A DNA stretch of 64,000 nucleotides from Oceanobacillus_B kapialis (GCF_042685265.1 NZ_JBHUMX010000013.1); one strand, 5' to 3'. Numbered from the stretch's first letter, positions 17,154 to 26,694 are shown. The notes: generated by a model from the letters alone, not told the origin. Translations and numbers: made by a program.

Positions 17154-18248
17154 GTGAGCAATCAGTTGTTTGAGGCGATTGATTATTTGGCAAAAGAAAA
17201 AGGGATCGACAAGGATATTTTACTAGAGGCGCTCGAAGCTGCGTTAATTTCTGCGTATAAAAAGAATTTTAAATCAGCTACTAATGTCCGTGTAGAACTT
17301 AACGAAGAAACAGGAAAAATGGGCGTCTTCTCCCGGAAAACGATTGTAGAAGAAGTAGAAGATAACCAAGAAGAAATTTCGCTTGAGGAAGCAAAGAAAA
17401 TTGATCCGAATTATACATTAGAAGACGTGGTAGAGGTGGAAGTAACACCAAAAGACTTTGGACGTATTGCAGCACAAGCAGCTAAGCAAGTTGTAACACA
17501 ACGTGTTAGAGAAGCAGAACGAGGCGTAATCTTTTCTGAATATGCTGATCGTGAAGAAGATGTTATGACAGGTATTATTCAGCGCAAGGACCCTCGCTTT
17601 GTATATGTCAATCTTGGAAAAATCGAAGCAAAGCTTGCTGAAGCAGAACAAATGCCTACAGAAGAATACTATGTACACGACCGTCTTAAAGTTTTTGTAA
17701 CGAAGGTTGAAAATACGAGTAAAGGTCCCCAAATATATATTTCCAGATCCCATCCAGGCTTACTAAAGCGCCTTTTTGAAATGGAAGTTCCAGAAATTTA
17801 TGAAGGAATTGTGGAAATTAAGTCTGTTGCACGAGAAGCTGGTGACCGTTCAAAAATATCTGTTCATGCACCAGATCCGGAAATAGACCCAGTAGGATCC
17901 TGTGTCGGACAAAAGGGGCAACGTGTTCAAGCCATTGTAAATGAATTAAAAGGCGAAAAAATTGATGTGGTGGAATGGTCCGAGGATCCGGTTGTATATG
18001 TTTCCAATGCGCTTAGCCCATCTAAAGTAGTAGATGTTATTGTAGATGAGGAAGAAAAAGCAACTACGGTAATTGTTCCAGATTATCAATTATCCTTAGC
18101 AATTGGAAAACGTGGACAAAATGCTCGTCTTGCTGCAAAACTTACTGGCTGGAAGATTGACATTAAGAGTGAATCGGAAGCTCGAGAAGAAGGTTTACTT
18201 GATGAGCAACCAGAGTCTCTACCAGATACTGAAGAAGATCTGTTTTAG
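17154..18248 (+). CDS. nusA: Transcription termination/antitermination factor NusA
   Basis: A 364-residue NusA that binds RNA polymerase and affects pausing and termination. Domains: N-terminal polymerase-binding (1-125), S1 (about 130-200), KH1 and KH2 (about 205-345) with DPVGSCVGQKGQRVQ and LAIGKRGQNARLAAKLTGW, and a short acidic tail instead of the enterobacterial AR repeats, as usual in Firmicutes. GTG start after AAAAGGGGGAAAA. Separated by 15 bases from rimP and 16 from ylxR. Confidence 0.97.
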   Translation: MSNQLFEAIDYLAKEKGIDKDILLEALEAALISAYKKNFKSATNVRVELNEETGKMGVFSRKTIVEEVEDNQEEISLEEAKKIDPNYTLEDVVEVEVTPKDFGRIAAQAAKQVVTQRVREAERGVIFSEYADREEDVMTGIIQRKDPRFVYVNLGKIEAKLAEAEQMPTEEYYVHDRLKVFVTKVENTSKGPQIYISRSHPGLLKRLFEMEVPEIYEGIVEIKSVAREAGDRSKISVHAPDPEIDPVGSCVGQKGQRVQAIVNELKGEKIDVVEWSEDPVVYVSNALSPSKVVDVIVDEEEKATTVIVPDYQLSLAIGKRGQNARLAAKLTGWKIDIKSESEAREEGLLDEQPESLPDTEEDLF

Positions 18249-18264
18249 TAAGGGGGGCTGACTT

Positions 18265-18543
18265 ATGGTTCAAAAGAGAAAAGTACCTGAGCGAAAATGT
18301 GTTGTAACAAATGAAATGAAACCTAAGAAGCAGCTGATCCGCGTAGTACGCAATAAGGACGGCGAAGTCTTTGTCGATGAGACAGGTAAAAAGAATGGCA
18401 GAGGTGCCTACTTAACAAAGGATCTTGAGATCATCCGTCAAGCTGAAAAAACTGGGGTTTTGAATAGACAGCTGAATACGGAAGTAGATGCTTCTATCTA
18501 TGAGGAATTAATTAAACTGGTACAAGGAAAACATCATGAATAA
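18265..18543 (+). CDS. ylxR: YlxR family RNA-binding protein
   Basis: A 92-residue YlxR/DUF448 protein. The motif RKVPERKCVVTNEMKPKKQLIRVV and GKKNGRGAYL are the family core. It was first described as a nucleic-acid-binding protein of the nusA operon; more recent work in B. subtilis links it to RNase P (name RnpM), which I cite from memory. It overlaps ylxQ by eight bases, indicating coupled translation. Confidence 0.93.
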   Translation: MVQKRKVPERKCVVTNEMKPKKQLIRVVRNKDGEVFVDETGKKNGRGAYLTKDLEIIRQAEKTGVLNRQLNTEVDASIYEELIKLVQGKHHE

Positions 18544-18841
18544 TACGAATCCGTACTTAAATATGATTGGGCTTGCATACCGAGCACGAAAACTCTCCCT
18601 TGGAGAAGAGGCAATCGTGAAGGATATTCGGCAAAACCGAGCTAAGCTCGTTTTGTTGGCAAGTGATATAGGTCCACAAACGAAAAAAAAGCTTACGGAT
18701 AAATGTAAATCATACAATGTACCATATGAAATAGTGGATGATAGAGAAACGCTATCCCAAGCTATTGGAAAATCCCAAAGAGTAGCTGTTGCTATTTTAG
18801 ATGCAGGATTTGCTACTAAGATTCAATCGCTACTCGGGTAA
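18536..18841 (+). CDS. ylxQ: L7Ae-family kink-turn RNA-binding protein YlxQ
   Basis: A 101-residue L7Ae/L30e/Gadd45 fold protein. YLNMIGLAYRARKLSLGEEAIV and the KLVLLASDIGPQTKKKL segment are typical. The family binds kink-turns in RNA; the biological target is not settled. The start lies within the ylxR end. Nineteen bases separate it from infB. Confidence 0.92.
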   Translation: MNNTNPYLNMIGLAYRARKLSLGEEAIVKDIRQNRAKLVLLASDIGPQTKKKLTDKCKSYNVPYEIVDDRETLSQAIGKSQRVAVAILDAGFATKIQSLLG

Positions 18842-18861
18842 TTAAATTCGGGGGTGAACGT

Positions 18862-21000
18862 ATGAGTAAAATGCGTGTATATGAATATGCAAAGAAAATA
18901 AACAAATCAAGTAAAGATGTTATAAATTATTTAGAGGAATTGAATGTAGAAGTGTCTAACCACATGTCTACCATTTCACCTGAGACTGTGCAAAAGCTGG
19001 ATGAAAAGTTTGTTGAGAAGCCAAAAGCAACAGAGGAGAAAAAACAGCCATCAGGGAACACGGCTTCACAGTCAAAACCAAATCAAACTTCCGTTAAAAA
19101 GAATCATAACCAAGGAAATAAAGGGAAGAATAAACCCAATTCCAATCAACAACGGAACAATGGGAATTTTAACCCAAATTCTAAAAAGAATAAAGGGAAT
19201 AAAAAAGTACATCAACAAGCACCTAAACAACCTGTTGTCAAAGAGACACCGAAGCATATTACTTACAGTGAAACACTTACGGTAAGTGATCTTGCTGATA
19301 AATTAAACAAAGAAGCTTCAGAGATTATTAAGAAATTAATGTTCCTAGGAGTAATGGCAACAAAAAACCAGGACCTTGACGACGATGCAATTGAATTAAT
19401 TTGTGCCGAGTATGGTGTGGAAGTAGAAAAAGAGATCATTCTCGAAGATACTGATTTCGATAAATATCTTGAAGAGGATAAAGAAGAAGATCTAACAGAA
19501 CGTCCAGCGGTTGTAACCATAATGGGACACGTTGACCACGGGAAAACAACGTTACTTGATGCAATCCGTCATACAAAAGTGACAGCCGGTGAAGCTGGAG
19601 GAATTACACAGCATATTGGCGCCTACCAAGTAGAAAATGATGGTAAGAAAATTACGTTCTTAGATACTCCGGGTCATGCTGCTTTCACAAGCATGCGCTC
19701 ACGTGGAGCACAAGTTACGGATATCGCCATTTTAGTAGTAGCTGCTGATGATGGTGTAATGCCACAAACAGTAGAAGCTATAAACCATGCAAAAGCAGCA
19801 GAGGTTCCAATTATCGTAGCGGTGAACAAAATGGATAAGGAAGGTGCCAACCCTGATCGAGTCATGCAGGAATTGACCGAATATGAGCTTGTTCCTGAGG
19901 ATTGGGGAGGCAGCACCATCTTTGTTAATTTATCTGCTATCAAGAATGAAGGAATTGACGAGCTTTTAGAAATGATTGTCTTAGTATCTGAAATGGAAGA
20001 GTTAAAAGCCAATCCACAAGCTAATGCTTTTGGTACCGTAATTGATGCACAGCTTGACAAAGGACGTGGATCTGTTGCTACATTACTTGTCCAAAATGGT
20101 GAGCTTCATGTCGGGGACTCTCTTGTTGTAGGTAATACGTACGGGCGAGTGCGTGCAATGGTTAACGATCTTGGCCAGCGCGTAACCGAAGCTGGACCAT
20201 CTACTCCTGTAGAAATTACAGGGTTAAATGAAGTTCCACAAGCTGGAGACCAATTCCTCGTGTTTAAAGATGAAAAGAAAGCACGTCAAATTGGGGAAGC
20301 CCGTCAACAGAAACAGATTCAAGAAAGTCGTGGAGAGCAGACGAAAGTCAGCTTGGATGACTTATTTGAACAAATTAAGCAAGGGGAAATGAAAGAAATA
20401 AACATTATTATTAAAGCAGATGTTCAAGGATCTGCTGGTGCATTAGCTTCATCCTTGCAAAAGATTGAAGTAGAAGGTGTAAACATTAAAATTATTCACA
20501 CTGCAGTTGGTGCGATAACAGAATCTGATATTATTTTGGCATCTGCTTCGAATGCTATCGTAATTGGTTTTAATGTTAGACCTGATGCAAATGCTAAAAA
20601 GGCTGCAGAATCTGAAAAAGTGGATGTACGTCTGCACCGTGTAATTTACAAAGCCATTGAAGAAGTAGAAGCAGCTATGAAGGGTATGCTAGACCCAGAG
20701 TATGAAGAAAAAGTTACAGGACAGGCAGAAGTACGTGAAACCTTTAAAGTATCTAAAATTGGTACGATCGCTGGTAGCTACGTAACAGAAGGTAAAATTA
20801 CCAGAGATGCAGGAATAAGATTAATTCGTGACGGTGTCGTTCATTTCGAAGGAGAAATTGATGCACTCAAACGATTTAAAGATGATGTAAAAGAAGTAGC
20901 TCAAAACTACGAGTGTGGTATTACAATCAAGAACTTTAATGATATTAAAGAAGGCGATATTATTGAAGCATATGTAATGGAGGAAGTTGAGCGTAAATGA
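18862..21000 (+). CDS. infB: Translation initiation factor IF-2
   Basis: A 712-residue GTPase that brings initiator tRNA to the 30S subunit. An N-terminal IF2_N helix region (residues 1-50) is followed by a Lys/Asn/Gln-rich disordered stretch (55-125), a second IF2_N, and the G domain with GHVDHGKTT (near 223), DTPGHAAF and NKMD, then domains II, III and IV including the fMet-tRNA binding C2. Length matches B. subtilis. Ends in a four-base overlap with ylxP. Confidence 0.98.
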   Translation: MSKMRVYEYAKKINKSSKDVINYLEELNVEVSNHMSTISPETVQKLDEKFVEKPKATEEKKQPSGNTASQSKPNQTSVKKNHNQGNKGKNKPNSNQQRNNGNFNPNSKKNKGNKKVHQQAPKQPVVKETPKHITYSETLTVSDLADKLNKEASEIIKKLMFLGVMATKNQDLDDDAIELICAEYGVEVEKEIILEDTDFDKYLEEDKEEDLTERPAVVTIMGHVDHGKTTLLDAIRHTKVTAGEAGGITQHIGAYQVENDGKKITFLDTPGHAAFTSMRSRGAQVTDIAILVVAADDGVMPQTVEAINHAKAAEVPIIVAVNKMDKEGANPDRVMQELTEYELVPEDWGGSTIFVNLSAIKNEGIDELLEMIVLVSEMEELKANPQANAFGTVIDAQLDKGRGSVATLLVQNGELHVGDSLVVGNTYGRVRAMVNDLGQRVTEAGPSTPVEITGLNEVPQAGDQFLVFKDEKKARQIGEARQQKQIQESRGEQTKVSLDDLFEQIKQGEMKEINIIIKADVQGSAGALASSLQKIEVEGVNIKIIHTAVGAITESDIILASASNAIVIGFNVRPDANAKKAAESEKVDVRLHRVIYKAIEEVEAAMKGMLDPEYEEKVTGQAEVRETFKVSKIGTIAGSYVTEGKITRDAGIRLIRDGVVHFEGEIDALKRFKDDVKEVAQNYECGITIKNFNDIKEGDIIEAYVMEEVERK

Positions 21001-21275
21001 TCATTTATGCTGAGGTAGAGTGCATGATGTATGATGGACATTCCCTTAAGCAGAAAAGGTCTGTGTTGAAAAGATTGATGGCCAAGCTTCGTAACTCTTT
21101 TAATGTTGCAGTAACGGAGCTTGACTACCATGATTTATGGCAACGGACTAAAATAGGTATCGTCACGATTTCAAATGATTACGTGCATTCTGAAAAGGTT
21201 ATGCAAGAAGTAATGAAAGTGATCGATGCATATTCTGAACTTGAAAGAACAGAAACAACTATTGAAAGAATGTAA
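20997..21275 (+). CDS. ylxP: DUF503 family protein YlxP
   Basis: A 92-residue YlxP/DUF503 protein of unknown function, always found between infB and rbfA in bacilli. The N-terminal pattern with HSLKQKRSVLKRLMAKLRNSFNVAVTE is the family core. It overlaps the infB stop by four bases (ATGA), so translational coupling is expected. Position suggests a role near ribosome maturation, which is inference. Confidence 0.92.
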   Translation: MIIYAEVECMMYDGHSLKQKRSVLKRLMAKLRNSFNVAVTELDYHDLWQRTKIGIVTISNDYVHSEKVMQEVMKVIDAYSELERTETTIERM

Positions 21276-21326
21276 TGCATTTCACTCGTACTCTGATACA
21301 TTTTTTTCTATAGTAAAAGTATAAAT

Positions 21327-21427
21327 TCGCGCAGATATCTAGCTCCACACATTCTGAAATTTGGCATGAATAGCAGCCGAGGAGAGGATAATTGAATTTT
21401 CTTAGACAGGGCATCTGCGCTTTTCTT
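21327..21427 (+). repeat. Putative Bacillaceae intergenic repeat element before rbfA
   Basis: About 100 bases bounded by a perfect inverted repeat GCGCAGAT (21329-21336) and ATCTGCGC (21413-21420). The left end (CAGATATCTAGCTCCA) and right end (GACAGGGCATCTGCGCTTTTC) resemble the termini of a short non-coding repeat that I recall as common in Bacillaceae genomes. Only this copy is in the window. It sits between ylxP and rbfA and brings the GCGCTTTTCTTAAAGAGGTG run next to the rbfA ribosome site. Confidence 0.55.
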
Positions 21428-21442
21428 AAAGAGGTGAATAAG

Positions 21443-21784
21443 TTGGCAGAATTAAGAGCAAATCGGATTGCAGAGCAAATGAAAAAAGAGCTTGGTGAAA
21501 TTTTAACGAGGAAAATTAAAGATCCTAGAGTTGGGTTTGTAACGGTGACGGATGTAGAAGTTACTGGCGATCTTCAACAGGCAAAAGTATTTATCTCTGT
21601 GCTAGGCGATGAACAACAAAAGCAGGATACGTTATTAGGGCTTGCCAAAGCAAAAGGGTTTATCCGTTCTGAGATAGGTCAACGAATCAGGCTCCGCAAA
21701 ACACCTGAGCTGGTGTTTGAATTTGATGAAGCTCTCGAATATGGTAATAGAATTGAAACCATATTACGTGATTTAAATAAATAG
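21443..21784 (+). CDS. rbfA: Ribosome-binding factor A
   Basis: A 113-residue KH-like protein for late 30S maturation and cold adaptation. RANRIAEQMKKELGEILTRKIKDPRVGFVTVTDVEV is the family start. I use the TTG at 21443, which follows AAAGAGGTG by seven bases and gives the normal N terminus; an upstream TTG at 21392 would translate part of the repeat element. A strong terminator follows. Confidence 0.94.
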   Translation: MAELRANRIAEQMKKELGEILTRKIKDPRVGFVTVTDVEVTGDLQQAKVFISVLGDEQQKQDTLLGLAKAKGFIRSEIGQRIRLRKTPELVFEFDEALEYGNRIETILRDLNK

Positions 21785-21795
21785 GCTAGTTGGAT

Positions 21796-21824
21796 AATCT
21801 GACTCTACTTGAGTCAGATTTTTT
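21796..21824 (+). terminator. Terminator after rbfA
   Basis: Perfect ten-base stem AATCTGACTC/GAGTCAGATT with a five-base loop and a run of six T; ends the rimP operon. Confidence 0.92.
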
Positions 21825-21912
21825 CCATAAAAAGAATAATTGATGGTGTGAAGCTACAAGTTTAAACCACGTAGTCTTTTGAACACGCTCGGAGATAAGT
21901 GGAGGTGTCGGT

Positions 21913-22803
21913 ATGAACGGAATTTTGCCTTTATGGAAACAAAAAGGGATGACGTCACATGATTGCGTTTTTAAAATAAGAAAACTACTTAAAACGAAGA
22001 AAGTAGGGCACACGGGAACGCTGGACCCAGAGGTAGAAGGTGTATTACCTATATGTATTGGCCATGCTACAAAGATTGTTCCATTTCTTACAGAGACTAA
22101 AAAAACATATGTTGCAGAGCTTAAGCTAGGAACTGCCACTGAGACAGAAGATGCACATGGTGAAGTAATTGAAGAGAAAACTGTAACAGATTTTCCAACA
22201 GCTGACCTAACCAATGAGGTGCTAACCTCTTTTATTGGTAAAATTACACAAGTACCACCTATGTACTCTGCTGTAAAAGTTAATGGAAAGAAACTTTATG
22301 AATATGCTAGAGCAAACCAAGTTGTGGAAAGACCGACACGGCAGATCGAGATATTTTCTATTTCTGATGTTTCCGTACATGAAGACCGGCAGAGTATTAC
22401 CTTTCAAGTTGTCTGCTCAAAAGGGACCTATATTCGCACGCTCTGTGTGGACATCGGGAAGAAATTGGGTTACCCTGCACACATGGCACACTTGGTAAGA
22501 ACGGAAGTGGGTTCGTTTACAAGTAAAGAGTCCCTCAGCCTGTTAGAGGTGGAAGAGGCAGTGAAGAAGGGCACCGCGGAATCGTTATTAATTCCAATAT
22601 CAAAAGGGCTAGATCACTTGGATTATTGGCAAGTAGATGAAAAGACAGCGGATAAAGTACGAAACGGGCAAAAACTATCAAAACCTGATAAAATAATGAA
22701 GGAACCGTTTGTCATTATGCATAATCAAGATATTTTGGCAATCTATCAAACACATCCAGAGAAACCAGGGGAAATTAAACCCGTTCGCGTTTTTAATGGA
22801 TAA
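21913..22803 (+). CDS. truB: tRNA pseudouridine(55) synthase
   Basis: A 296-residue TruB that converts U55 of tRNA to pseudouridine. The catalytic Asp is in KVGHTGTLDPEVEGVLP; VPPMYSAVKVNGKKLYEYAR and SKGTYIRTLCVDIG are conserved. A GGAGGTG site precedes the ATG. It is 17 bases from ribF and both probably share a transcript. Confidence 0.97.
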   Translation: MNGILPLWKQKGMTSHDCVFKIRKLLKTKKVGHTGTLDPEVEGVLPICIGHATKIVPFLTETKKTYVAELKLGTATETEDAHGEVIEEKTVTDFPTADLTNEVLTSFIGKITQVPPMYSAVKVNGKKLYEYARANQVVERPTRQIEIFSISDVSVHEDRQSITFQVVCSKGTYIRTLCVDIGKKLGYPAHMAHLVRTEVGSFTSKESLSLLEVEEAVKKGTAESLLIPISKGLDHLDYWQVDEKTADKVRNGQKLSKPDKIMKEPFVIMHNQDILAIYQTHPEKPGEIKPVRVFNG

Positions 22804-22820
22804 AAGTGCAGGTGAGGAAT

Positions 22821-23759
22821 ATGAGAACATTTGAATTAACATATCCACATTCTATGGTATTGAACGAGTTACCTGAAACTGTTTCGGCCATCGGCTTTTT
22901 TGATGGAATACATAAAGGGCATCAGAAAGTCATTCAAACAGCTGTTAATGAAGCAAAGGACAGAGGAATGGAAAGTGCAGTGATAACCTTTCACCCTCAC
23001 CCGTCTGTCGTCTTAAAAAAAGATGTGCAGCATGTAAAGTACATTACACCTATTCGAGAAAAACAGGAAATATTACAAAAGCTGGATGTAGACAGGCTCT
23101 ATATTATTCAATTTAATAAAGAACTGGCTGCTTTGTCGCCACAAGCGTTTGTAGATCATTTTCTTAAAGGGCTACACATCAAGCATGTTATTGCGGGCTT
23201 CGATTTTTCTTATGGACATAAAGGAAAAGGTAATATGCAAACCATTGAAGAGCATGCTAATGGGGTATTTTCTACTACACAAGTTGATAAAGTTGTACTG
23301 GATGGAGAGAAAATTAGCTCTACGAAGATTCGTAGTTTGTTAAAAGAAGGAAGATTGGAAGAAGTAACTAATTTACTCGGCAGACCATTAAGTGTGTCAG
23401 GTACTGTTGTAAAAGGGGATCAACGGGGCCGAACTATTGGATATCCTACTGCCAATATTTCAGTAAATGAAGAAGTCCTGCTTCCTAAAGTTGGTGTCTA
23501 TGCTGTCAAAGTCCTCTATAAACATGAAGTTTACGAGGGAATGGCTAGCTTAGGCTTCAAACCAACATTTACGGATCAGTTGGAAGAGCCTGTTTTAGAA
23601 GTAAACATTTTTGATTATAATAATGATTTATACGGGGAAGAGTTACGTGTCGAATGGCATTCTTTTATTCGAGAAGAAAAGAAATTTACTGGCGTAGAGG
23701 CGCTAGTTAATGAAATTGCCGCAGATGAAAATAAAGTAAGAAGGTATTTTAGTGCTTAA
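22821..23759 (+). CDS. ribF: Bifunctional riboflavin kinase/FAD synthetase
   Basis: A 312-residue enzyme making FMN from riboflavin and FAD from FMN. The N-terminal nucleotidyltransferase domain shows IGFFDGIHKGHQKVI and ISSTKIRSLL; the C-terminal kinase domain shows GDQRGRTIGYPTANI. I choose the ATG at 22821 after AGGTGAGG, four bases away; a GTG at 22806 would add five residues and lies upstream of that site. Confidence 0.96.
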   Translation: MRTFELTYPHSMVLNELPETVSAIGFFDGIHKGHQKVIQTAVNEAKDRGMESAVITFHPHPSVVLKKDVQHVKYITPIREKQEILQKLDVDRLYIIQFNKELAALSPQAFVDHFLKGLHIKHVIAGFDFSYGHKGKGNMQTIEEHANGVFSTTQVDKVVLDGEKISSTKIRSLLKEGRLEEVTNLLGRPLSVSGTVVKGDQRGRTIGYPTANISVNEEVLLPKVGVYAVKVLYKHEVYEGMASLGFKPTFTDQLEEPVLEVNIFDYNNDLYGEELRVEWHSFIREEKKFTGVEALVNEIAADENKVRRYFSA

Positions 23760-23782
23760 TAGGCTTCCATCCTATCTTTTAC

Positions 23783-23811
23783 TTGCATTTTCCACTAAAA
23801 AGATGTATGAT
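23783..23811 (+). promoter_or_regulatory. Sigma-A promoter of rpsO
   Basis: TTGCAT, 17 bases, TATGAT, about 90 bases before rpsO. Good spacing and near-consensus hexamers. Confidence 0.7.
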
Positions 23812-23830
23812 AAACAACGTAAAACCATCG

Positions 23831-23862
23831 CTTGGCAATTCGTAACTCCGACGATTGCTAGG
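23831..23862 (+). promoter_or_regulatory. Leader hairpin of rpsO
   Basis: CTTGGCAAT pairs with ATTGCTAGG (two G-U pairs) around a loop holding TAACTCC. S15 represses its own translation through leader RNA in several bacteria, so this is a plausible S15-responsive structure, by position only. Confidence 0.4.
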
Positions 23863-23899
23863 GGAATGGGGATCTATATTAATATAGGAGGTGCGCCAT

Positions 23900-24169
23900 A
23901 TGGCAATCACACAGGAACGTAAGAATGAAATTATTAATGAGTACAAGGTTCATGAGAGTGATACTGGTTCTCCAGAAGTACAAATCGCTGTATTAACTGA
24001 AGAAATCACTACTCTAAATGAGCATCTTCGTGTTCACAAAAAAGATCACCACTCACGTAGAGGTCTTTTGAAAATGGTAGGTAAACGTCGTAACTTACTT
24101 AACTACTTACGTAATAAAGATGTTACTCGCTATCGTGAATTAATTAAAAAGCTTGGCTTACGCCGATAA
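23900..24169 (+). CDS. rpsO: 30S ribosomal protein S15
   Basis: An 89-residue S15, which binds the 16S central domain early in assembly. ESDTGSPEVQIAVLT, HKKDHHSRRGLLKMVGKRRNLLNYL are signature. The ATG at 23900 follows TAGGAGGTG; the GTG at 23891 is part of that site. A strong terminator follows. Confidence 0.98.
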   Translation: MAITQERKNEIINEYKVHESDTGSPEVQIAVLTEEITTLNEHLRVHKKDHHSRRGLLKMVGKRRNLLNYLRNKDVTRYRELIKKLGLRR

Positions 24170-24175
24170 TTAATT

Positions 24176-24203
24176 AAAAAGCAGGAGAAATCCTGCTTTT
24201 TTT
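24176..24203 (+). terminator. Terminator after rpsO
   Basis: AAAAGCAGGA/TCCTGCTTTT stem with a GAAA loop and seven or more T. Confidence 0.92.
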
Positions 24204-24303
24204 ATAGTGATTTTATTTTGTACATGATTCTTAAGTAATTAAAAATCTTTTCCTATCACAAAATAAGGGTGATCCTAAAGGGACAAGATTTTTCTACATA
24301 AAA

Positions 24304-24335
24304 TTTACATTCCTGCTTATAAACTATAATATAAT
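24304..24335 (+). promoter_or_regulatory. Promoter region of pnp
   Basis: TTTACA at 24304 with two overlapping TATAAT boxes at 24325 and 24330. Spacings are 15 and 20, neither ideal, but the hexamers are good and the region sits between the rpsO terminator and pnp. Confidence 0.5.
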
Positions 24336-24465
24336 AGTAGGAGTGTTTTTTATAAGGATAAGCAGTTTAGGTAATAAAAGCGACTAAATTGTGATCCGCT
24401 ATGAATGTAAGAAAACTGCAAAATTGCTCGAATGGAGCTTGAGTTTATTGAAAGGAGTACTACTA

Positions 24466-26583
24466 ATGCCAGAAGAAAAGCAAATATTTTCTACAGAAAT
24501 TGCAGGTAAAACGTTCACCGTTGAAATAGGAGAACTAGCGAAACAAGCGAATGGTGCTGCAATGATTCATTATGGCGATACGTCTGTTTTGTCTGTTGCA
24601 ACTGCATCAAAGGAACCGAAAGATCTGCCATTTTTCCCACTAACTGTTAATTATGAAGAGCGTCTTTATGCAGTTGGAAAAATACCGGGGGGCTTTATAA
24701 AACGAGAAGGGCGTCCAAGTGAAAAGGCAATCCTTTCTTCACGACTAATCGACCGTCCAATTCGTCCTTTATTCCCTGATGGCTTCCGTAACGAAGTCCA
24801 AGTAATTAGCACCGTTATGAGTGTGGATCAGGACTGTCCTTCTGAAATAGCTGCAATGGTTGGTTCTTCTATTGCATTAAGCGTATCAGATATCCCGTTT
24901 GCAGAGCCAATTGCTGGTGTTAATGTTGGCCGTGTAAATGGAGAGTTTATTATTAACCCTACGATTGAACAAGAAGAAAAAAGTGATATTGAATTAACCG
25001 TTGCTGGTACTAAAGATGCAATTAACATGGTAGAGGCTGGAGCTGATGAGGTTCCAGAAGAAGTCATGCTTGAAGCAATCATGTTTGGTCATAAAGAGAT
25101 CATTCGCCTAGTAGAATTCCAAGAGGAGATTGTGAAAGCTGTCGGGCAAGAAAAGTCTGAAGTTAAACTCTTTGAATTAGAAGAAGAACTTACTAAACAG
25201 GTGGAAGAACAGGCATCTGAAGATCTAATTGCTGCTATACAGGTGAAAGAGAAGCATGCCAGAGAAGAAGCCATTAGTAAGGTGAAAGAAGACATCCTTG
25301 CATCCTATGAGGATGAAGAAGATGCAGATATCTTAAAACAAGTTAAATCTATCTTAGATAAAATGGTTAAAGCTGAAGTCCGTAGATTGATTACAAAAGA
25401 AAAGGTACGTCCAGATGGCAGGAAGATAGATGAAATCCGTCCATTGTCTTCACGTATCAATGTACTGCCAAGAACGCATGGTTCTGGATTATTTACACGT
25501 GGACAAACTCAGGCTCTAAGTGTTTGCACATTAGGTGCACTTGGCGATGTGCAAATTTTGGACGGGCTTGATCTGGAAGAATCTAAACGCTTTATGCACC
25601 ACTACAACTTCCCACAATATAGTGTTGGGGAAACAGGACCAATTAGAGGACCTGGTCGTAGAGAGATTGGACATGGTGCTTTAGGGGAACGGGCTCTTGA
25701 GAAAGTAATCCCGTCTGATAAAGACTTTCCTTACACAATTCGCCTTGTTTCAGAAGTACTGGAATCAAATGGGTCTACTTCACAGGCAAGTATTTGTGCA
25801 AGCACACTTGCCATGATGGCAGCAGGTGTACCAATAAAGGCACCAGTAGCTGGAATTGCAATGGGGCTAGTTAAATCTGGTGAAGATTACTCTATCCTTA
25901 CAGATATTCAAGGCATGGAAGATGCACTTGGAGATATGGACTTTAAAGTTGCTGGTACAGCTAAGGGTGTAACGGCACTTCAAATGGATATTAAGATTGA
26001 TGGTTTATCAAGAGAGATTCTTGAAGAAGCTCTTAACCAGGCTAAAAAAGGAAGAATGCAAATTCTTGACTCTATGCTTGCAACAATTAAAGAGCCAAAA
26101 GAAGAATTGTCTCAATATGCACCTAAAATCTTAACGATGTCTATTAACCCTGACAAAATCCGTGATGTTATCGGACCAAGTGGGAAGCAAATCAATCAAA
26201 TTATCGATGAAACTGGCGTGAAAATTGACATTGAACAGGATGGCAGTGTGTTCATTTCATCTACAGAAGCAAAAATGAATGAGCGTGCTAAGAAGATCAT
26301 TGAAGACCTTGTAAGAGAAGTAGAGGTAGGTCAAATGTATCTTGGGACGGTAAAACGTATTGAAAAATTCGGTGCTTTTGTTGAGTTGTTCAAAGGAAAA
26401 GATGGCCTTGTTCATATATCTGAGTTGGCTGAAGAGCGCACCAACAAGGTAGAAGATGTCGTCTCTATCGGAGATGAAATTATGGTTAAGGTAAAAGAAA
26501 TTGATAATCAAGGAAGAGTAAACCTTTCCCGCAAAGCTGTCCTTAAAGAAGAAAAGGAAAAGCAGGAAAAGGCAAATTCTTAA
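24466..26583 (+). CDS. pnp: Polyribonucleotide nucleotidyltransferase (PNPase)
   Basis: A 705-residue 3'-5' phosphorolytic exoribonuclease. Two RNase PH domains (about 10-225 and 315-540) flank an alpha-helical domain; the second carries RGPGRREIGHGALGERAL and the active-site DIQGMEDALGDMDFKVAG. KH (about 555-610; VIGPSGKQINQII) and S1 (about 622-690; VGQMYLGTVKRIEKFGAFVEL) follow. I choose the ATG at 24466 after AAAGGAG; an upstream GTG at 24391 would add 25 unrelated residues. Confidence 0.98.
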   Translation: MPEEKQIFSTEIAGKTFTVEIGELAKQANGAAMIHYGDTSVLSVATASKEPKDLPFFPLTVNYEERLYAVGKIPGGFIKREGRPSEKAILSSRLIDRPIRPLFPDGFRNEVQVISTVMSVDQDCPSEIAAMVGSSIALSVSDIPFAEPIAGVNVGRVNGEFIINPTIEQEEKSDIELTVAGTKDAINMVEAGADEVPEEVMLEAIMFGHKEIIRLVEFQEEIVKAVGQEKSEVKLFELEEELTKQVEEQASEDLIAAIQVKEKHAREEAISKVKEDILASYEDEEDADILKQVKSILDKMVKAEVRRLITKEKVRPDGRKIDEIRPLSSRINVLPRTHGSGLFTRGQTQALSVCTLGALGDVQILDGLDLEESKRFMHHYNFPQYSVGETGPIRGPGRREIGHGALGERALEKVIPSDKDFPYTIRLVSEVLESNGSTSQASICASTLAMMAAGVPIKAPVAGIAMGLVKSGEDYSILTDIQGMEDALGDMDFKVAGTAKGVTALQMDIKIDGLSREILEEALNQAKKGRMQILDSMLATIKEPKEELSQYAPKILTMSINPDKIRDVIGPSGKQINQIIDETGVKIDIEQDGSVFISSTEAKMNERAKKIIEDLVREVEVGQMYLGTVKRIEKFGAFVELFKGKDGLVHISELAEERTNKVEDVVSIGDEIMVKVKEIDNQGRVNLSRKAVLKEEKEKQEKANS

Positions 26584-26640
26584 ACCTGCCATAAACAGTT
26601 AAATAAGTCTGGTCTTGTTAAAGTTAGTTTAAGTAATAAA

Positions 26641-26694
26641 AGCTGAAAGATTATTCGCAGCCATCTGGCTGATTTGAATCTTTCGGCTTTTTTG
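26641..26694 (+). terminator. Terminator after pnp
   Basis: Stem AGCTGAAAGATT/AATCTTTCGGCT (one T-G pair), 22-base inner part with its own short stem CAGCC/GGCTG, then a run of six T. Confidence 0.85.
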
